From Paenibacillus kobensis NBRC 15729 (lineage in GTDB: Bacteria > Bacillota > Bacilli > Paenibacillales > Paenibacillaceae): a DNA stretch of 64,000 bases. The notes under the pieces are model-generated. The model was not told the DNA's origin. It worked only from the letters and a program-made list of their open reading frames with translations, and did not search any database. Where the stretch lies: positions 26,172 through 90,171 of the forward strand of contig NZ_BILZ01000020.1 of NCBI RefSeq assembly GCF_004000825.1, read 5' to 3'. Shown piece after piece: positions 1 to 8,029 of this stretch (position 1 is its first letter; every line of letters starts with the position of its first letter). A program made the translations under genes and the position numbers.

Positions 1-17
1 TCGACGTATTAAACCGT

Positions 18-650
18 ATGGGAGATGCGGGAATGCTGGAGTATGAGAAGCTGTTGTGGGAAAGCGGCTGCGACGGGATAGCCGGCATCGATGAGGTTGG
101 ACGGGGCTGTTTGTTCGGCGATGTCGTAGCGGCTGCTGTTATTTTGCCTAAAGGTCTTGTTATTGAAGGCATTAACGACTCGAAGAAGCTGTCTGAGAAA
201 AAGCGGGAAGAGCTCTACAGCGTTATTACGGAGCAAGCGTTATATTGGTCGGTATGCCGGATCGATTCAGCCGAGATCGACCGGATTAATATTAAGCAGG
301 CTTCCCGGCTGGCGATGAAACGGGCCGTTCTGACCCTTGGAGCAGAGCCCGGCCATCTGCTCGTCGACGCAGAGAAGATCGACCTTGATATCCCTCAGCA
401 GGCTATTATTAAAGGCGACGCGACCAGCCAATCGATTGCAGCCGCTTCGATTGTTGCCAAGGTAACACGTGACCGTCTCTGTGTGGGCGAATGGGAAGCG
501 ATGTACCCCGGCTATGGCATTGCGATACATAAAGGCTACGCCACGAAGCTTCACCGGGAAAAAATTGTCGAGCTCGGTCCGACGCCGATGCACCGCCGGT
601 CCTTTCTTGGCAACATTATGGCGCAGATTGAGCAGCAGATACTGTTCTAA
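18..650 (+). CDS. rnhB: Ribonuclease HII (5' end possibly outside the window)
   Basis: Cleaves the RNA strand of RNA/DNA hybrids and nicks at single ribonucleotides misincorporated in DNA, in the cytoplasm. The family signature GIDEVGRG is present at about residues 23-30, with the metal-binding acidic pair D25/E26. Further acidic residues lie in LVDAEK (about 115) and in the conserved GDATSQSIAAASIVAKV block. The ATG at 18 gives 210 aa. The frame is open upstream to the window edge, and Bacillus homologues carry an N-terminal extension, so the true start may lie before base 1. It is followed by a terminator and then ylqG, as in B. subtilis. Confidence 0.95.
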   Translation: MGDAGMLEYEKLLWESGCDGIAGIDEVGRGCLFGDVVAAAVILPKGLVIEGINDSKKLSEKKREELYSVITEQALYWSVCRIDSAEIDRINIKQASRLAMKRAVLTLGAEPGHLLVDAEKIDLDIPQQAIIKGDATSQSIAAASIVAKVTRDRLCVGEWEAMYPGYGIAIHKGYATKLHREKIVELGPTPMHRRSFLGNIMAQIEQQILF

Positions 651-670
651 CCGGTGCATGCAATAGTTAT

Positions 671-720
671 AAAGCCCTTATTGTACGCTGCGGTTGACGC
701 AGGTGCGGTGAGGGCTTTTT
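671..720 (+). terminator. Rho-independent terminator after rnhB
   Basis: AAAGCCCT (671-678) pairs with AGGGCTTT (711-718) around a partly paired GC-rich interior, followed by a T run. It lies 20 nt after the rnhB stop codon. Confidence 0.8.
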
Positions 721-797
721 AAGTTATCCGAATATTGGCGGCATTGTGCACCGAACGGATTATTTTGTCTCGAGGCATGTAGGGTTAAGGGAGCGAT

Positions 798-805
798 GCC
801 GATAT
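798..805 (+). promoter_or_regulatory. Candidate sigma-D -10 element upstream of ylqG
   Basis: GCCGATAT matches the sigma-D (sigma-28) -10 consensus 8/8 and sits 42 nt before the ylqG start. The -35 region 15 nt upstream (GTAG instead of TAAA) is poor. The call therefore rests on the -10 element and on the FliK-like nature of the gene. An 8-mer of this kind is expected by chance about twice in a window this size on both strands; another copy lies inside comM. Confidence 0.3.
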
Positions 806-847
806 AGGATATATAACAGGGTGGACGTATAAAGGGGAATCGGCATT

Positions 848-2920
848 TTGAATATAAGCCAGATGATGAGAAGCTTGCTGGGGGACGTGCAGAGCGGTGA
901 CAGCAAGAAACTGGAGCTTAAACCCGGGCAGGTTGTGCGGGGCGTTGTAACGCAACTGCAGGGCGATCAGGAGGCAGTCGTGCAGATTAACGGCGTGCAA
1001 GTGCGCGCGAAGCTTGAAACGCCGATTGCGCCAGGACAGTCGACGATGCTGAGAGTTCAGCCTGAATCGACGCCGGAGCAGATTGTTCTAAAACCAGTAG
1101 ATTTGAGTACGGCTCAAATGCCGGACGATACAGTTCGTCAGTTCGCGAAAGCTGCAGGACTCCCGGATACTGAATGGGCGATGAGCTTAATCAAGCAGTT
1201 GAAGCAGGATGGCATTCCGATGACGCGGGAGGTCGCCCAGGCACTCAAGCAGGCGTTCCAGGCGATGCCCAAAGGTGCCGATCCGCAGGAGTGGATGCAG
1301 GCTGCGGCAGCAGCTCTTAAACGGGGAATGCCGATGACGGAGCAGACGGTATCCGCGATGAGGCAAGTGATGTTCGGCAAGCCGCTGCATGAGTTGATCG
1401 ACACCCTTAATAAGCAGCTCGGAGAGATGACGATTGGCAAAGATTCGACAGCGGTCGGTACGGCAGGGCAGACGGACGGAGATGAGAAGTCTGCAGCTTC
1501 GCTTAAGCTGCCGGAGAATGCGCTGTCGGCGGCGCTCCGTGTGAAAGGGTTGTTAACGCAAACGGTAGGGATGTCGCATAAGGCTGCAGAGGATGCGCTT
1601 CGTCTTGCTTCTGATCAAGCGGCAGGTGATGCTGAGGGCAACGTAGCTGCGGAGACGGCGGGGCAGAGACAGGCTGGTGGAGCAACCCAGACGAAAGGAT
1701 CGGCTGCGGGAGCTGCATCTGTGTTGAATAACGATAGAGCTCTGACGGAGGAAGGACTAGACAACGTATCTGTCGCGAGAGGGAACTTGACACCGGGCAG
1801 TGCGACTGGTTCTGTTGGAACTGCTGCTGGATCTGTGAACAAAGCAAATGGCGGCGAACCCGCTGCCGGTTCGGCGGCTTCTGGTTTACCGGATGCAGCA
1901 GGCAGCGAGTCGGAATTGCCGGATTGGATTGGCCGGATGCTCAGTACGCTTGGCGTCAGTCACGAGAACAAATTATTGCAGGCGGCAACACGACCTGCGG
2001 CGGCACAGCCTGCCGACGCGGCTGCAACAGAGGCCGCGGCTTCAGGCGATGAAGAGCCGGACACATTTAACACAGCTAGGCCTGCAGACGTAAGCGCGAA
2101 CGGAAGGGCGGCTGAGACGCTGCGTCAGTCGCCAGCCGCAGCGGACGTCCGGGCAGCGGGCCTAGCAGCCTCTACGGCGAGCGCGGCGCAAGCAGGCGAC
2201 GGAATCGCGGATGAGGGGCAAGCGGCTTCCGCATTGAGACTCGGCGGTCAGCCGGCGGCAGGCTCGATTCCTAACATGCCATTGCCGGCTGACGGCAGAG
2301 TGAATGGGGCAATGCCTCCACTTAATACGCATGCGGCGGATGGGATGGAATCGCTCAAAAGCGCGCTGTTGTCGCTTGCCGCAATGGATGACATGCCGGC
2401 TTCCGTTCGGGAAACGGCACAGCAGCTCATTCATCAAATAACGGGTCAGCAGCTTATGCTTGCACCGGAGCGCAGCGGTACGATGTTAACTCATGTGACG
2501 ATGTTTATTCCGCTCTACGATCAAGACGGCGGTCAGACCGCTTCCGTGCATGTGCAGACGCGCAGGGGCTCGAAGAATGAGCTTGATGCCTCCAATTGCC
2601 GGTTGTTGTTCGATTTGAAGTTGAAAGCGATCGGTGAAACGCTCGTTGACGTTCATGTCGTAGATAATATCGTGAATTTGAATGTTTGGAACGACCATCC
2701 TGCTATGCAGCGATTGGCTGAGGACGAGCGGGGAGCGGTGGCTGAAGCGTTGAGTCGGGCAGGTTATCAGTTGCTGACGTTCAAAGTAAAGCCGATGCCG
2801 GATGCGGCGGCGGAGAATGCATCGTTCGCGGCTAGCCATGGGGGCGAGAAAATAGAATTGCCGCCGGTTGTACCGCCATACGGCGGCGTTCCATACAAAG
2901 GGGTCGATTACCGCATATGA
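848..2920 (+). CDS. ylqG: YlqG-like protein with FliK-like C-terminal domain
   Basis: Large (690 aa) protein at the position of B. subtilis ylqG. The N-terminal ~80 residues form a compact domain (GQVVRGVVTQLQGDQEAVVQ). The middle, about residues 200-480, is a low-complexity Ala/Gly/Asp/Glu-rich region expected to be disordered. The C-terminal part (about 530-655) resembles the hook-length-control domain of FliK in layout. The role is unproven; by family it may act in flagellar export substrate choice. The TTG start is supported by AAAGGGG at 831-837. The gene overlaps ylqH by 4 nt (ATGA), so the two are translationally coupled. It has no signal peptide or membrane segment. Confidence 0.8.
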   Translation: MNISQMMRSLLGDVQSGDSKKLELKPGQVVRGVVTQLQGDQEAVVQINGVQVRAKLETPIAPGQSTMLRVQPESTPEQIVLKPVDLSTAQMPDDTVRQFAKAAGLPDTEWAMSLIKQLKQDGIPMTREVAQALKQAFQAMPKGADPQEWMQAAAAALKRGMPMTEQTVSAMRQVMFGKPLHELIDTLNKQLGEMTIGKDSTAVGTAGQTDGDEKSAASLKLPENALSAALRVKGLLTQTVGMSHKAAEDALRLASDQAAGDAEGNVAAETAGQRQAGGATQTKGSAAGAASVLNNDRALTEEGLDNVSVARGNLTPGSATGSVGTAAGSVNKANGGEPAAGSAASGLPDAAGSESELPDWIGRMLSTLGVSHENKLLQAATRPAAAQPADAAATEAAASGDEEPDTFNTARPADVSANGRAAETLRQSPAAADVRAAGLAASTASAAQAGDGIADEGQAASALRLGGQPAAGSIPNMPLPADGRVNGAMPPLNTHAADGMESLKSALLSLAAMDDMPASVRETAQQLIHQITGQQLMLAPERSGTMLTHVTMFIPLYDQDGGQTASVHVQTRRGSKNELDASNCRLLFDLKLKAIGETLVDVHVVDNIVNLNVWNDHPAMQRLAEDERGAVAEALSRAGYQLLTFKVKPMPDAAAENASFAASHGGEKIELPPVVPPYGGVPYKGVDYRI

Positions 2921-3252
2921 CAAAACGATACACGCCGGAACCGACAACGAGCGCAAAAGCGAGTTCGGAACAAGTGACGATATCGGCACGCAAAGCGGTA
3001 GCGCTCAAATATGAGCCGGGCGAGCGGTCGGCGCCTGTCGTCGTTGCGAAAGGCAAAGGCCATCTTGCCGATGCCATATTGGCGAAGGCGTCGGAGAATG
3101 GTGTTCCGATTCAAGAAGACGCCTCTTTGGTCGAAGTGTTGTCGAAGCTGGAAGTGGAACAAGAAATTCCGCCGGAGCTGTACGCGCTTGTGGCTGAGAT
3201 TTTAAGTTTCGTCTACCGCTCGGACAAGAAGGCAGGGGTATGGAATGACTAA
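2917..3252 (+). CDS. ylqH: Stand-alone FlhB C-terminal-domain-like protein (YlqH/FlhX type)
   Basis: A 111-aa soluble protein that aligns with the post-cleavage cytoplasmic part of FlhB (FlhB-CC). VALKYEPGERSAPVVVAKG here corresponds to IALKYDAAKMEAPVVLAKG in the flhB of this window, and PPELYALVAEILSFVY corresponds to PSDLFQAVAEVLAYVY. The FlhB autocleavage motif NPTH is absent (SARK at the equivalent place). No transmembrane part is present. In Helicobacter/Campylobacter, similar free FlhB-C proteins (FlhX) can replace the cleaved FlhB fragment; whether this one does so is inference. It is coupled to ylqG by ATGA and overlaps the next gene by 8 nt. Confidence 0.85.
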   Translation: MTKRYTPEPTTSAKASSEQVTISARKAVALKYEPGERSAPVVVAKGKGHLADAILAKASENGVPIQEDASLVEVLSKLEVEQEIPPELYALVAEILSFVYRSDKKAGVWND

Positions 3253-3694
3253 TCGGCCGCAAGGCAATATAGGGAGTCCCCCTGCAAATGGATTCAACAA
3301 TGAACATAGCCATAAAAGCAGCAAGCGCAGAAGCCGGGTCGAAACAGGACGTTTGGGCGAGGAAGCTGCTGCGGCTTATCTCCAGTCAGAAGGCTATGTA
3401 ATTAGATCGCGCAATTGGCGTTGCAAAGCGGGCGAACTCGATATCGTAGCTGAGTTTGGCGGCGTGACCGTGATCGTGGAAGTTCGTACACGGACAGCTG
3501 GTTCGACTGCGGCATTCGGTACGGCAGTAGAATCGATTGATGCACGCAAAGTATATAAAGTGCGGACTATGGCAGCGCTCTACCTGCAGTCGCATGGTCT
3601 GCAGCACACGGCCGTTCGCTGTGACGCTGTTATTGTGCTGCTCGGGCAAGATGGCGGGGCTGTCGAGATTTCACATATGCAGAACGTATTATAA
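3245..3694 (+). CDS. YraN/UPF0102-family endonuclease-like protein
   Basis: A 149-aa protein of the UPF0102 (YraN) family, which has a Holliday-junction-resolvase-like nuclease fold of unknown substrate. Family motifs visible: GRLGEEAAAAYLQSEGYVI, then RNWRCKAGELDIVA and VEVRTRT, together the E-x-D...E-x-(K/R) arrangement of the fold. The first ~35 residues are a polar, low-conservation tail. The start at 3245 overlaps ylqH by 8 nt, placing it at the end of the ylqG-ylqH operon. It converges with comM across a shared terminator. Confidence 0.9.
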   Translation: MTNRPQGNIGSPPANGFNNEHSHKSSKRRSRVETGRLGEEAAAAYLQSEGYVIRSRNWRCKAGELDIVAEFGGVTVIVEVRTRTAGSTAAFGTAVESIDARKVYKVRTMAALYLQSHGLQHTAVRCDAVIVLLGQDGGAVEISHMQNVL

Positions 3695-3703
3695 GAGATA
3701 GTG

Positions 3704-3745
3704 CAGAAGACGCTGCGGATTTCGGTCCGCGGCGTCTTCTTGTAT
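3704..3745. terminator. Bidirectional terminator between yraN-like gene and comM
   Basis: The inverted repeat AGAAGACGC-TGCGGA (3705-3719) / TCCGC-GGCGTCTTCT (3726-3740) has a short loop. T- and A-rich flanks allow termination in either direction, as expected between convergent genes. Confidence 0.75.
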
Positions 3746-3782
3746 TGTATATCTAGGTTATTAGTCCTGCGGGTCCTAAAGA

Positions 3783-5339
3783 CTACCCGCCGATCGATTC
3801 GCCCGATCTGCGGTACTGAATTGCCTCCGACATATGCGCCTCTCGAATATCGGGATAGCCTTCGACGTCAGCGATCGTGCGAGCGAGCCGGAGCAGACGG
3901 TCATGAGCACGGAAGCTGATGCCGAGGGTGTCGAAGGCATGGCGAAGCAGCCTGGCTGCTTCGGGCGACAATCTGGCAGCGCGGTGAAGTGCGGCGCCTG
4001 ACAGCTCGCCGTTCCACCGTACGCCTGTATCATGCGCCCGATGCTGCTGGCGCTCGACGGCCGCCAGGACGCCGGCTAACATATCGGCGCTCGTCATGCC
4101 TGGCTTCGCCGATTTGAACGATTGAGGCCGCGGCACTTCGAGCAGCAAGTCGATTCGGTCGATGAGCGGACCGGATATTTTGCTGCGGTAACGGAGTACT
4201 GCCGCATCGGAGCAAATACAGCGGCGGTCAATCGTTTCGTTGCCGTAATAGCCGCATGGACACGGGTTCATGGACGCGGCCAGCATGAAGCGGGCAGGGA
4301 ACCGAACGACCGCTTTGGTCCGGGCGATCGTTACTTCGCGGTCCTCGAGCGGCTGCCGAAGCACTTCAAGAGAAGGACGTGTAAACTCGGGCAGTTCATC
4401 CAGGAACAGCACGCCGCGGTGAGCAAGCGTTGCTTCTCCTGGCCGCGGAATGGTACCTCCGCCAATGAGGCCGCCGGCCGATATCGTATGATGGGGCGCG
4501 CGAAAAGGCCGTGTGCGAATAAGCGAGGAAGGACTATGGCCGAGCTTGCCGGCGACGCTGTATATTTTGGTCACCTCGAGCGCTTCTTCATCGGACAGCG
4601 GCGGAAGGATCGTAGGAAGACGTTTCGCAAGCATAGTCTTGCCTGTCCCGGGAGGTCCGCTGAGCATGACATTATGTCCGCCTGCGGCTGCGACAAGAAG
4701 TGCCCGCTTCGCCCCGTGAAGTCCGAGCACATCGGCATAATCAAGCGTAGTCTCGCTCCCGGATGTGATGGTCTCGCCGCGGTGTTCCATGGTGCTTCTG
4801 CTTGGTGTAAATAGAAATGACCGCCAGCGTTCACCGTCTCCCCATGCTGCCATTTCATTCAGATGGCTGATTGCATAGACTTCGACACCGCTTATGAGCG
4901 AAGCTTCTGCTGCATTGCCGCTTGGCAGCACGACACGATTGAAACCGCGGCGTACTGCTTGCTCGACCATGGGCAGTACGCCGGGGACGGCGCGAAGCTC
5001 GCCGCTCAGCGCAAGCTCGCCGATGAGCAGCGTTCCATCGAACGCATTCAGCGGCAATTGGGCGCTCGCCGCAAGTATGGCGCCGGCAATGGACAAATCG
5101 AAGGCAGAACCTTCCTTGCGAAGATCCGCAGGAGCAAGATTGACTGTAATTCGACTCATCGGGAACTGGAAGCCGCAGTTGCGAATGGCGGAACGGACGC
5201 GCTCGGCCGATTCGCGAATCGCGCTGTCGGGTAAGCCGACAAGGCTAATCTGGGGAAGACCATTGGAAATATCTGCTTCAACCGCTACAAGTACGCCTTC
5301 GATACCGATGACGCTTGCTCCTAATAATTGGGCATACAT
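3783..5339 (-). CDS. comM: ComM/YifB-type Mg-chelatase-like AAA ATPase
   Basis: A 518-aa AAA+ ATPase of the YifB/ComM family. In Gram-negative competent bacteria, ComM is a branch-migration helicase that extends integration of taken-up DNA. The order of parts is an N-terminal Lon-protease-fold (ChlI) domain, a Walker A GPPGTGKTM at about residues 228-236, Walker B VLFLDELPEF, and a C-terminal Mg_chelatase_C domain with zinc-ligand-like cysteines (NPCPCGYYG). A GTG at 5351 is also in frame. I chose the ATG at 5339 because GGCGGAGG (5358-5351) gives normal spacing to it and would overlap the GTG. It is the only minus-strand gene in the window. B. subtilis has no such gene at this place, so this is an insertion into the conserved order. 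Confidence 0.9.
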   Translation of the reverse strand: MYAQLLGASVIGIEGVLVAVEADISNGLPQISLVGLPDSAIRESAERVRSAIRNCGFQFPMSRITVNLAPADLRKEGSAFDLSIAGAILAASAQLPLNAFDGTLLIGELALSGELRAVPGVLPMVEQAVRRGFNRVVLPSGNAAEASLISGVEVYAISHLNEMAAWGDGERWRSFLFTPSRSTMEHRGETITSGSETTLDYADVLGLHGAKRALLVAAAGGHNVMLSGPPGTGKTMLAKRLPTILPPLSDEEALEVTKIYSVAGKLGHSPSSLIRTRPFRAPHHTISAGGLIGGGTIPRPGEATLAHRGVLFLDELPEFTRPSLEVLRQPLEDREVTIARTKAVVRFPARFMLAASMNPCPCGYYGNETIDRRCICSDAAVLRYRSKISGPLIDRIDLLLEVPRPQSFKSAKPGMTSADMLAGVLAAVERQQHRAHDTGVRWNGELSGAALHRAARLSPEAARLLRHAFDTLGISFRAHDRLLRLARTIADVEGYPDIREAHMSEAIQYRRSGESIGG

Positions 5340-5348
5340 AACAAAAAA

Positions 5349-5375
5349 CACCTCCGCCTAATTCGGACGAAGGTG
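5349..5375 (-). promoter_or_regulatory. Hairpin occluding the comM Shine-Dalgarno
   Basis: In the minus-strand RNA, CACCUUCGUC pairs with GGCGGAGGUG over 10 bp (two G-U pairs) around a 7-nt loop. The 3' arm contains the whole Shine-Dalgarno GGCGGAGG used by comM. Translation would therefore need the hairpin to open. Function is inferred. Confidence 0.45.
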
Positions 5376-5416
5376 CTTCCTTACTTTTCCGGTTCTATAA
5401 ATAATTATATAAATCT

Positions 5417-5445
5417 ATGATAACGAGGCATCGTCGGTATGTCAA
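5417..5445 (-). promoter_or_regulatory. Sigma-A promoter for comM
   Basis: On the minus strand, TTGACA (5445-5440) is followed after exactly 17 nt by TATCAT (5422-5417; 5/6 match to TATAAT). The predicted RNA begins near 5410, leaving a ~70-nt leader that contains the SD hairpin. Confidence 0.65.
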
Positions 5446-5686
5446 TCCGAACGAAAGCTATAGGCTTGATCGACAATTAATTGTTCGTAAACAGCAATGT
5501 TAATTGGTACGTAAAATGAATGATGATTCTATTATTTCATCTCAAAACTAGATGAATTCCATATCAAAAGAGCAGTTTATAATTTTATTAAATGTGAGGT
5601 AAGAATGTACGTTTAGTGATAAGATATAGTTGTTTGTTTACATTAAACATTGCTTGATTCAGTTTGCGGATTGGAGGATTTCGTTA
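5446..5686. other. AT-rich divergent intergenic region comM/sucC
   Basis: An AT-rich gap of ~240 bp between the comM promoter and sucC. It has a TATAAT at 5578-5583 without a convincing -35. The motif AATTTTATTAAATGT (5581-5595) matches the CodY box at 11/15, which is weak in such AT-rich DNA. The sucC promoter must lie here but I cannot fix it. Confidence 0.4.
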
Positions 5687-6847
5687 ATGAATATCCATGA
5701 GTACCAAGGCAAAGAAGTCCTGAAGCAATACGGGGTTTCGGTGCCAGAAGGTAAAGTAGCTTTCACCGTTGACGAAGCAGTCGAGGCAGCTAAGGCGCTC
5801 GGAACTTCCGTCGTCGTCGTTAAAGCACAAATCCACGCAGGTGGACGCGGTAAAGCGGGCGGCGTTAAAGTCGCGAAAAATTTGGATGAAGTGAAAGCTT
5901 ATGCGAGTGAAATTCTCGGCAAAACGCTTATCACGCACCAAACGGGTCCAGAAGGTAAAGAAGTGAAGCGCCTGCTTATCGAGCAAGGCTGCGACATTAA
6001 GAAAGAGTATTATGTAGGTGCTGTTGTCGACCGTGCTACGGGCCGCGTCGTTCTGATGGCTTCCGAAGAAGGCGGTACGGAGATCGAAGAGGTTGCCGCT
6101 CACTCGCCTGAGAAAATTTTCAAAGAAATCGTTGACCCTGCAATCGGCCTTCAGCCTTTCCAAGCGAAGCGTCTTGCATTCAACATCAACATCCCGAAAG
6201 AGCTCGTGAACAAAGCGGCAAGCTTCATGATCGCGCTGTACACGGCTTTCGTGGACAAAGACTGCTCCATTGCGGAGATCAACCCGCTCGTCGTGACTGG
6301 CGACGGCAATGTTATGGCGCTCGACGCCAAGCTGAACTTCGATTCCAACGCGCTGTACCGCCATGCGGACATCGTTGCGCTGCGCGACCTGGATGAAGAA
6401 GATGAGAAGGAAATTCAAGCGTCCAAGTTCGACCTGAGCTACATTGCACTCGATGGCAACATCGGCTGCATGGTTAACGGCGCAGGCCTTGCAATGGCGA
6501 CGATGGACATTATCAAATATTACGGCGGCGACCCGGCTAACTTCCTCGACGTAGGGGGCGGTGCGACGAAAGAGAAAGTAACGGAAGCGTTCAAAATCAT
6601 TCTGTCCGACGACAAAGTAAAAGGCATCTTCGTTAACATCTTCGGCGGCATTATGAAATGTGACGTAATCGCCGATGGCGTTATTGCGGCTGCGAGAGAG
6701 CTCGGTCTCGACCGTCCGCTCGTCGTCCGTCTCGAAGGCACGAACGTAGAGCTCGGCAAAAAAATGCTGAACGAATCCGGTCTGAACATTGTAGCAGCCG
6801 ATTCGATGGCAGACGGCGCTCAGAAGATCGTCGCGCTCGTGAAATAG
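5687..6847 (+). CDS. sucC: Succinyl-CoA synthetase (ADP-forming) beta subunit
   Basis: The beta subunit (386 aa) of the TCA-cycle enzyme that converts succinyl-CoA, Pi and NDP to succinate, CoA and NTP. It has an N-terminal ATP-grasp domain ([31 protein letters not shown]) and a C-terminal CoA-ligase domain ([18 protein letters not shown]). The frame is open to an earlier ATG at 5630. The ATG at 5687 is chosen because TTGGAGGA (5671-5678) precedes it and all SucC proteins begin MNIHEYQ. It is followed by sucD after 49 nt. Confidence 0.98.
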   Translation: MNIHEYQGKEVLKQYGVSVPEGKVAFTVDEAVEAAKALGTSVVVVKAQIHAGGRGKAGGVKVAKNLDEVKAYASEILGKTLITHQTGPEGKEVKRLLIEQGCDIKKEYYVGAVVDRATGRVVLMASEEGGTEIEEVAAHSPEKIFKEIVDPAIGLQPFQAKRLAFNINIPKELVNKAASFMIALYTAFVDKDCSIAEINPLVVTGDGNVMALDAKLNFDSNALYRHADIVALRDLDEEDEKEIQASKFDLSYIALDGNIGCMVNGAGLAMATMDIIKYYGGDPANFLDVGGGATKEKVTEAFKIILSDDKVKGIFVNIFGGIMKCDVIADGVIAAARELGLDRPLVVRLEGTNVELGKKMLNESGLNIVAADSMADGAQKIVALVK

Positions 6848-6896
6848 GACAACCAACCGGCAAATTCCGAATTTCTTTAGGGGATGTGAAATTTCG

Positions 6897-7829
6897 ATGA
6901 GCATTTTGATCAATAAAGATACAAAAGTCATCACGCAGGGCATCACGGGTAAAACCGCGCTGTTCCACGCGAAAGGCGCGCTCGATTACGGCACGCAAAT
7001 GGTCGGCGGCACTTCGCCGGGCAAAGGCGGTACCACGGTCGATATCACGTTGGAGAACGGTACGACGGCATCGCTGCCAGTATTCAATACCGTAACTGAA
7101 GCGGTAGCGGCTACAGGCGCGACGGCATCGGTTATTTATGTTCCGCCAGCATTCGCTGCTGACGCGATTCTCGAAGCGGTTGACGCTCAGCTTGACCTTG
7201 TTATCTGCATCACGGAAGGTATTCCGGTGCTTGACATGGTGAAAGTACAGCGTTACATGGAAGGCAAGAAAACGCGTCTGATCGGTCCGAACTGCCCAGG
7301 CCTCATTACGCCTGACGAATGCAAAATCGGTATCATGCCAGGCTACATTCATACGAAAGGGCATGTCGGCGTCGTTTCGCGTTCCGGTACCCTCACTTAT
7401 GAAGCGGTTCACCAGCTGACGACGCGCGGCATCGGCCAATCGTCCGCAGTCGGCATTGGCGGCGACCCTGTTAAAGGTACGGAATTCATCGACGTGCTCA
7501 GCATGTTCAATGAAGATCCGGACACGTATGCTGTTATCATGATCGGCGAGATCGGCGGTACGGCTGAGGAAGAAGCAGCTGAGTGGATCAAAGCGAACAT
7601 GAAAAAGCCGGTTGTCGGCTTCATCGGCGGCGCTACGGCTCCTGCTGGCAAGCGTATGGGACATGCTGGCGCAATCATCTCTGGCGGCAAAGGTACGGCT
7701 GCTGAGAAAATTTCGACGTTGGAAGCTTGCGGCATTAAAGTCGCGCCTACACCGTCCGAAATGGGTTCGACGCTCGTATCGGTGCTCGAGGAGCAAGGTC
7801 TGCTCGAGAAATGCATCACTCGCAAATAA
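6897..7829 (+). CDS. sucD: Succinyl-CoA synthetase alpha subunit
   Basis: The alpha subunit (310 aa), partner of SucC. The N-terminal Rossmann domain binds CoA ([23 protein letters not shown]). The phosphorylated active-site histidine is in [10 protein letters not shown] (H256). RBS AGGGGATG precedes the ATG. It ends the sucCD operon, followed by a strong terminator. Confidence 0.98.
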   Translation: MSILINKDTKVITQGITGKTALFHAKGALDYGTQMVGGTSPGKGGTTVDITLENGTTASLPVFNTVTEAVAATGATASVIYVPPAFAADAILEAVDAQLDLVICITEGIPVLDMVKVQRYMEGKKTRLIGPNCPGLITPDECKIGIMPGYIHTKGHVGVVSRSGTLTYEAVHQLTTRGIGQSSAVGIGGDPVKGTEFIDVLSMFNEDPDTYAVIMIGEIGGTAEEEAAEWIKANMKKPVVGFIGGATAPAGKRMGHAGAIISGGKGTAAEKISTLEACGIKVAPTPSEMGSTLVSVLEEQGLLEKCITRK

Positions 7830-7894
7830 GCGAATCAAAATATCGTAAATAACCGTCATGCACAAGTGCAAACGTACGGTTTTACCGATAAGGC

Positions 7895-7938
7895 AAGCAG
7901 CCTTTCGGCCCTTTATAGGGGCGAAAGGCTGCTTTTTT
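7895..7938 (+). terminator. Rho-independent terminator after sucCD
   Basis: AAGCAGCCTTTCGGCCC pairs with GGGGCGAAAGGCTGCTT around the loop TTTATA and is followed by a T run; a very stable stem. Confidence 0.9.
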
Positions 7939-8005
7939 GCATTTAAATGGAGATGGCGGCTTGCATTCTCGTTCCGCCTAGAGCAAAATAGGTAAAGGAA
8001 TGCAG

Positions 8006-8022
8006 GCCTCCGTCAAGGAGGC
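8006..8022 (+). promoter_or_regulatory. Hairpin occluding the dprA Shine-Dalgarno
   Basis: GCCTCC (8006-8011), loop GTCAA, GGAGGC (8017-8022): a perfect 6-bp GC-rich stem whose 3' arm is the Shine-Dalgarno of dprA. It is likely to lower translation unless it is opened. Functional role is inferred. Confidence 0.45.
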
Positions 8023-8029
8023 TATTGGA

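Noticed and set aside
4477..4492. GCCGATAT inside comM
   Set aside because: Coding sequence in the antisense direction with no gene start nearby; treated as a chance match.
5581..5595. CodY-like box (11/15) upstream of sucC
   Set aside because: It lies in very AT-rich DNA where such partial matches are common, and sucCD is not a CodY target I know.
5684..7871. Long minus-strand ORFs (420 and 396 codons) opposite sucC and sucD
   Set aside because: They are exact shadows of conserved genes, have no ribosome binding site or family motif, and arise from codon bias.
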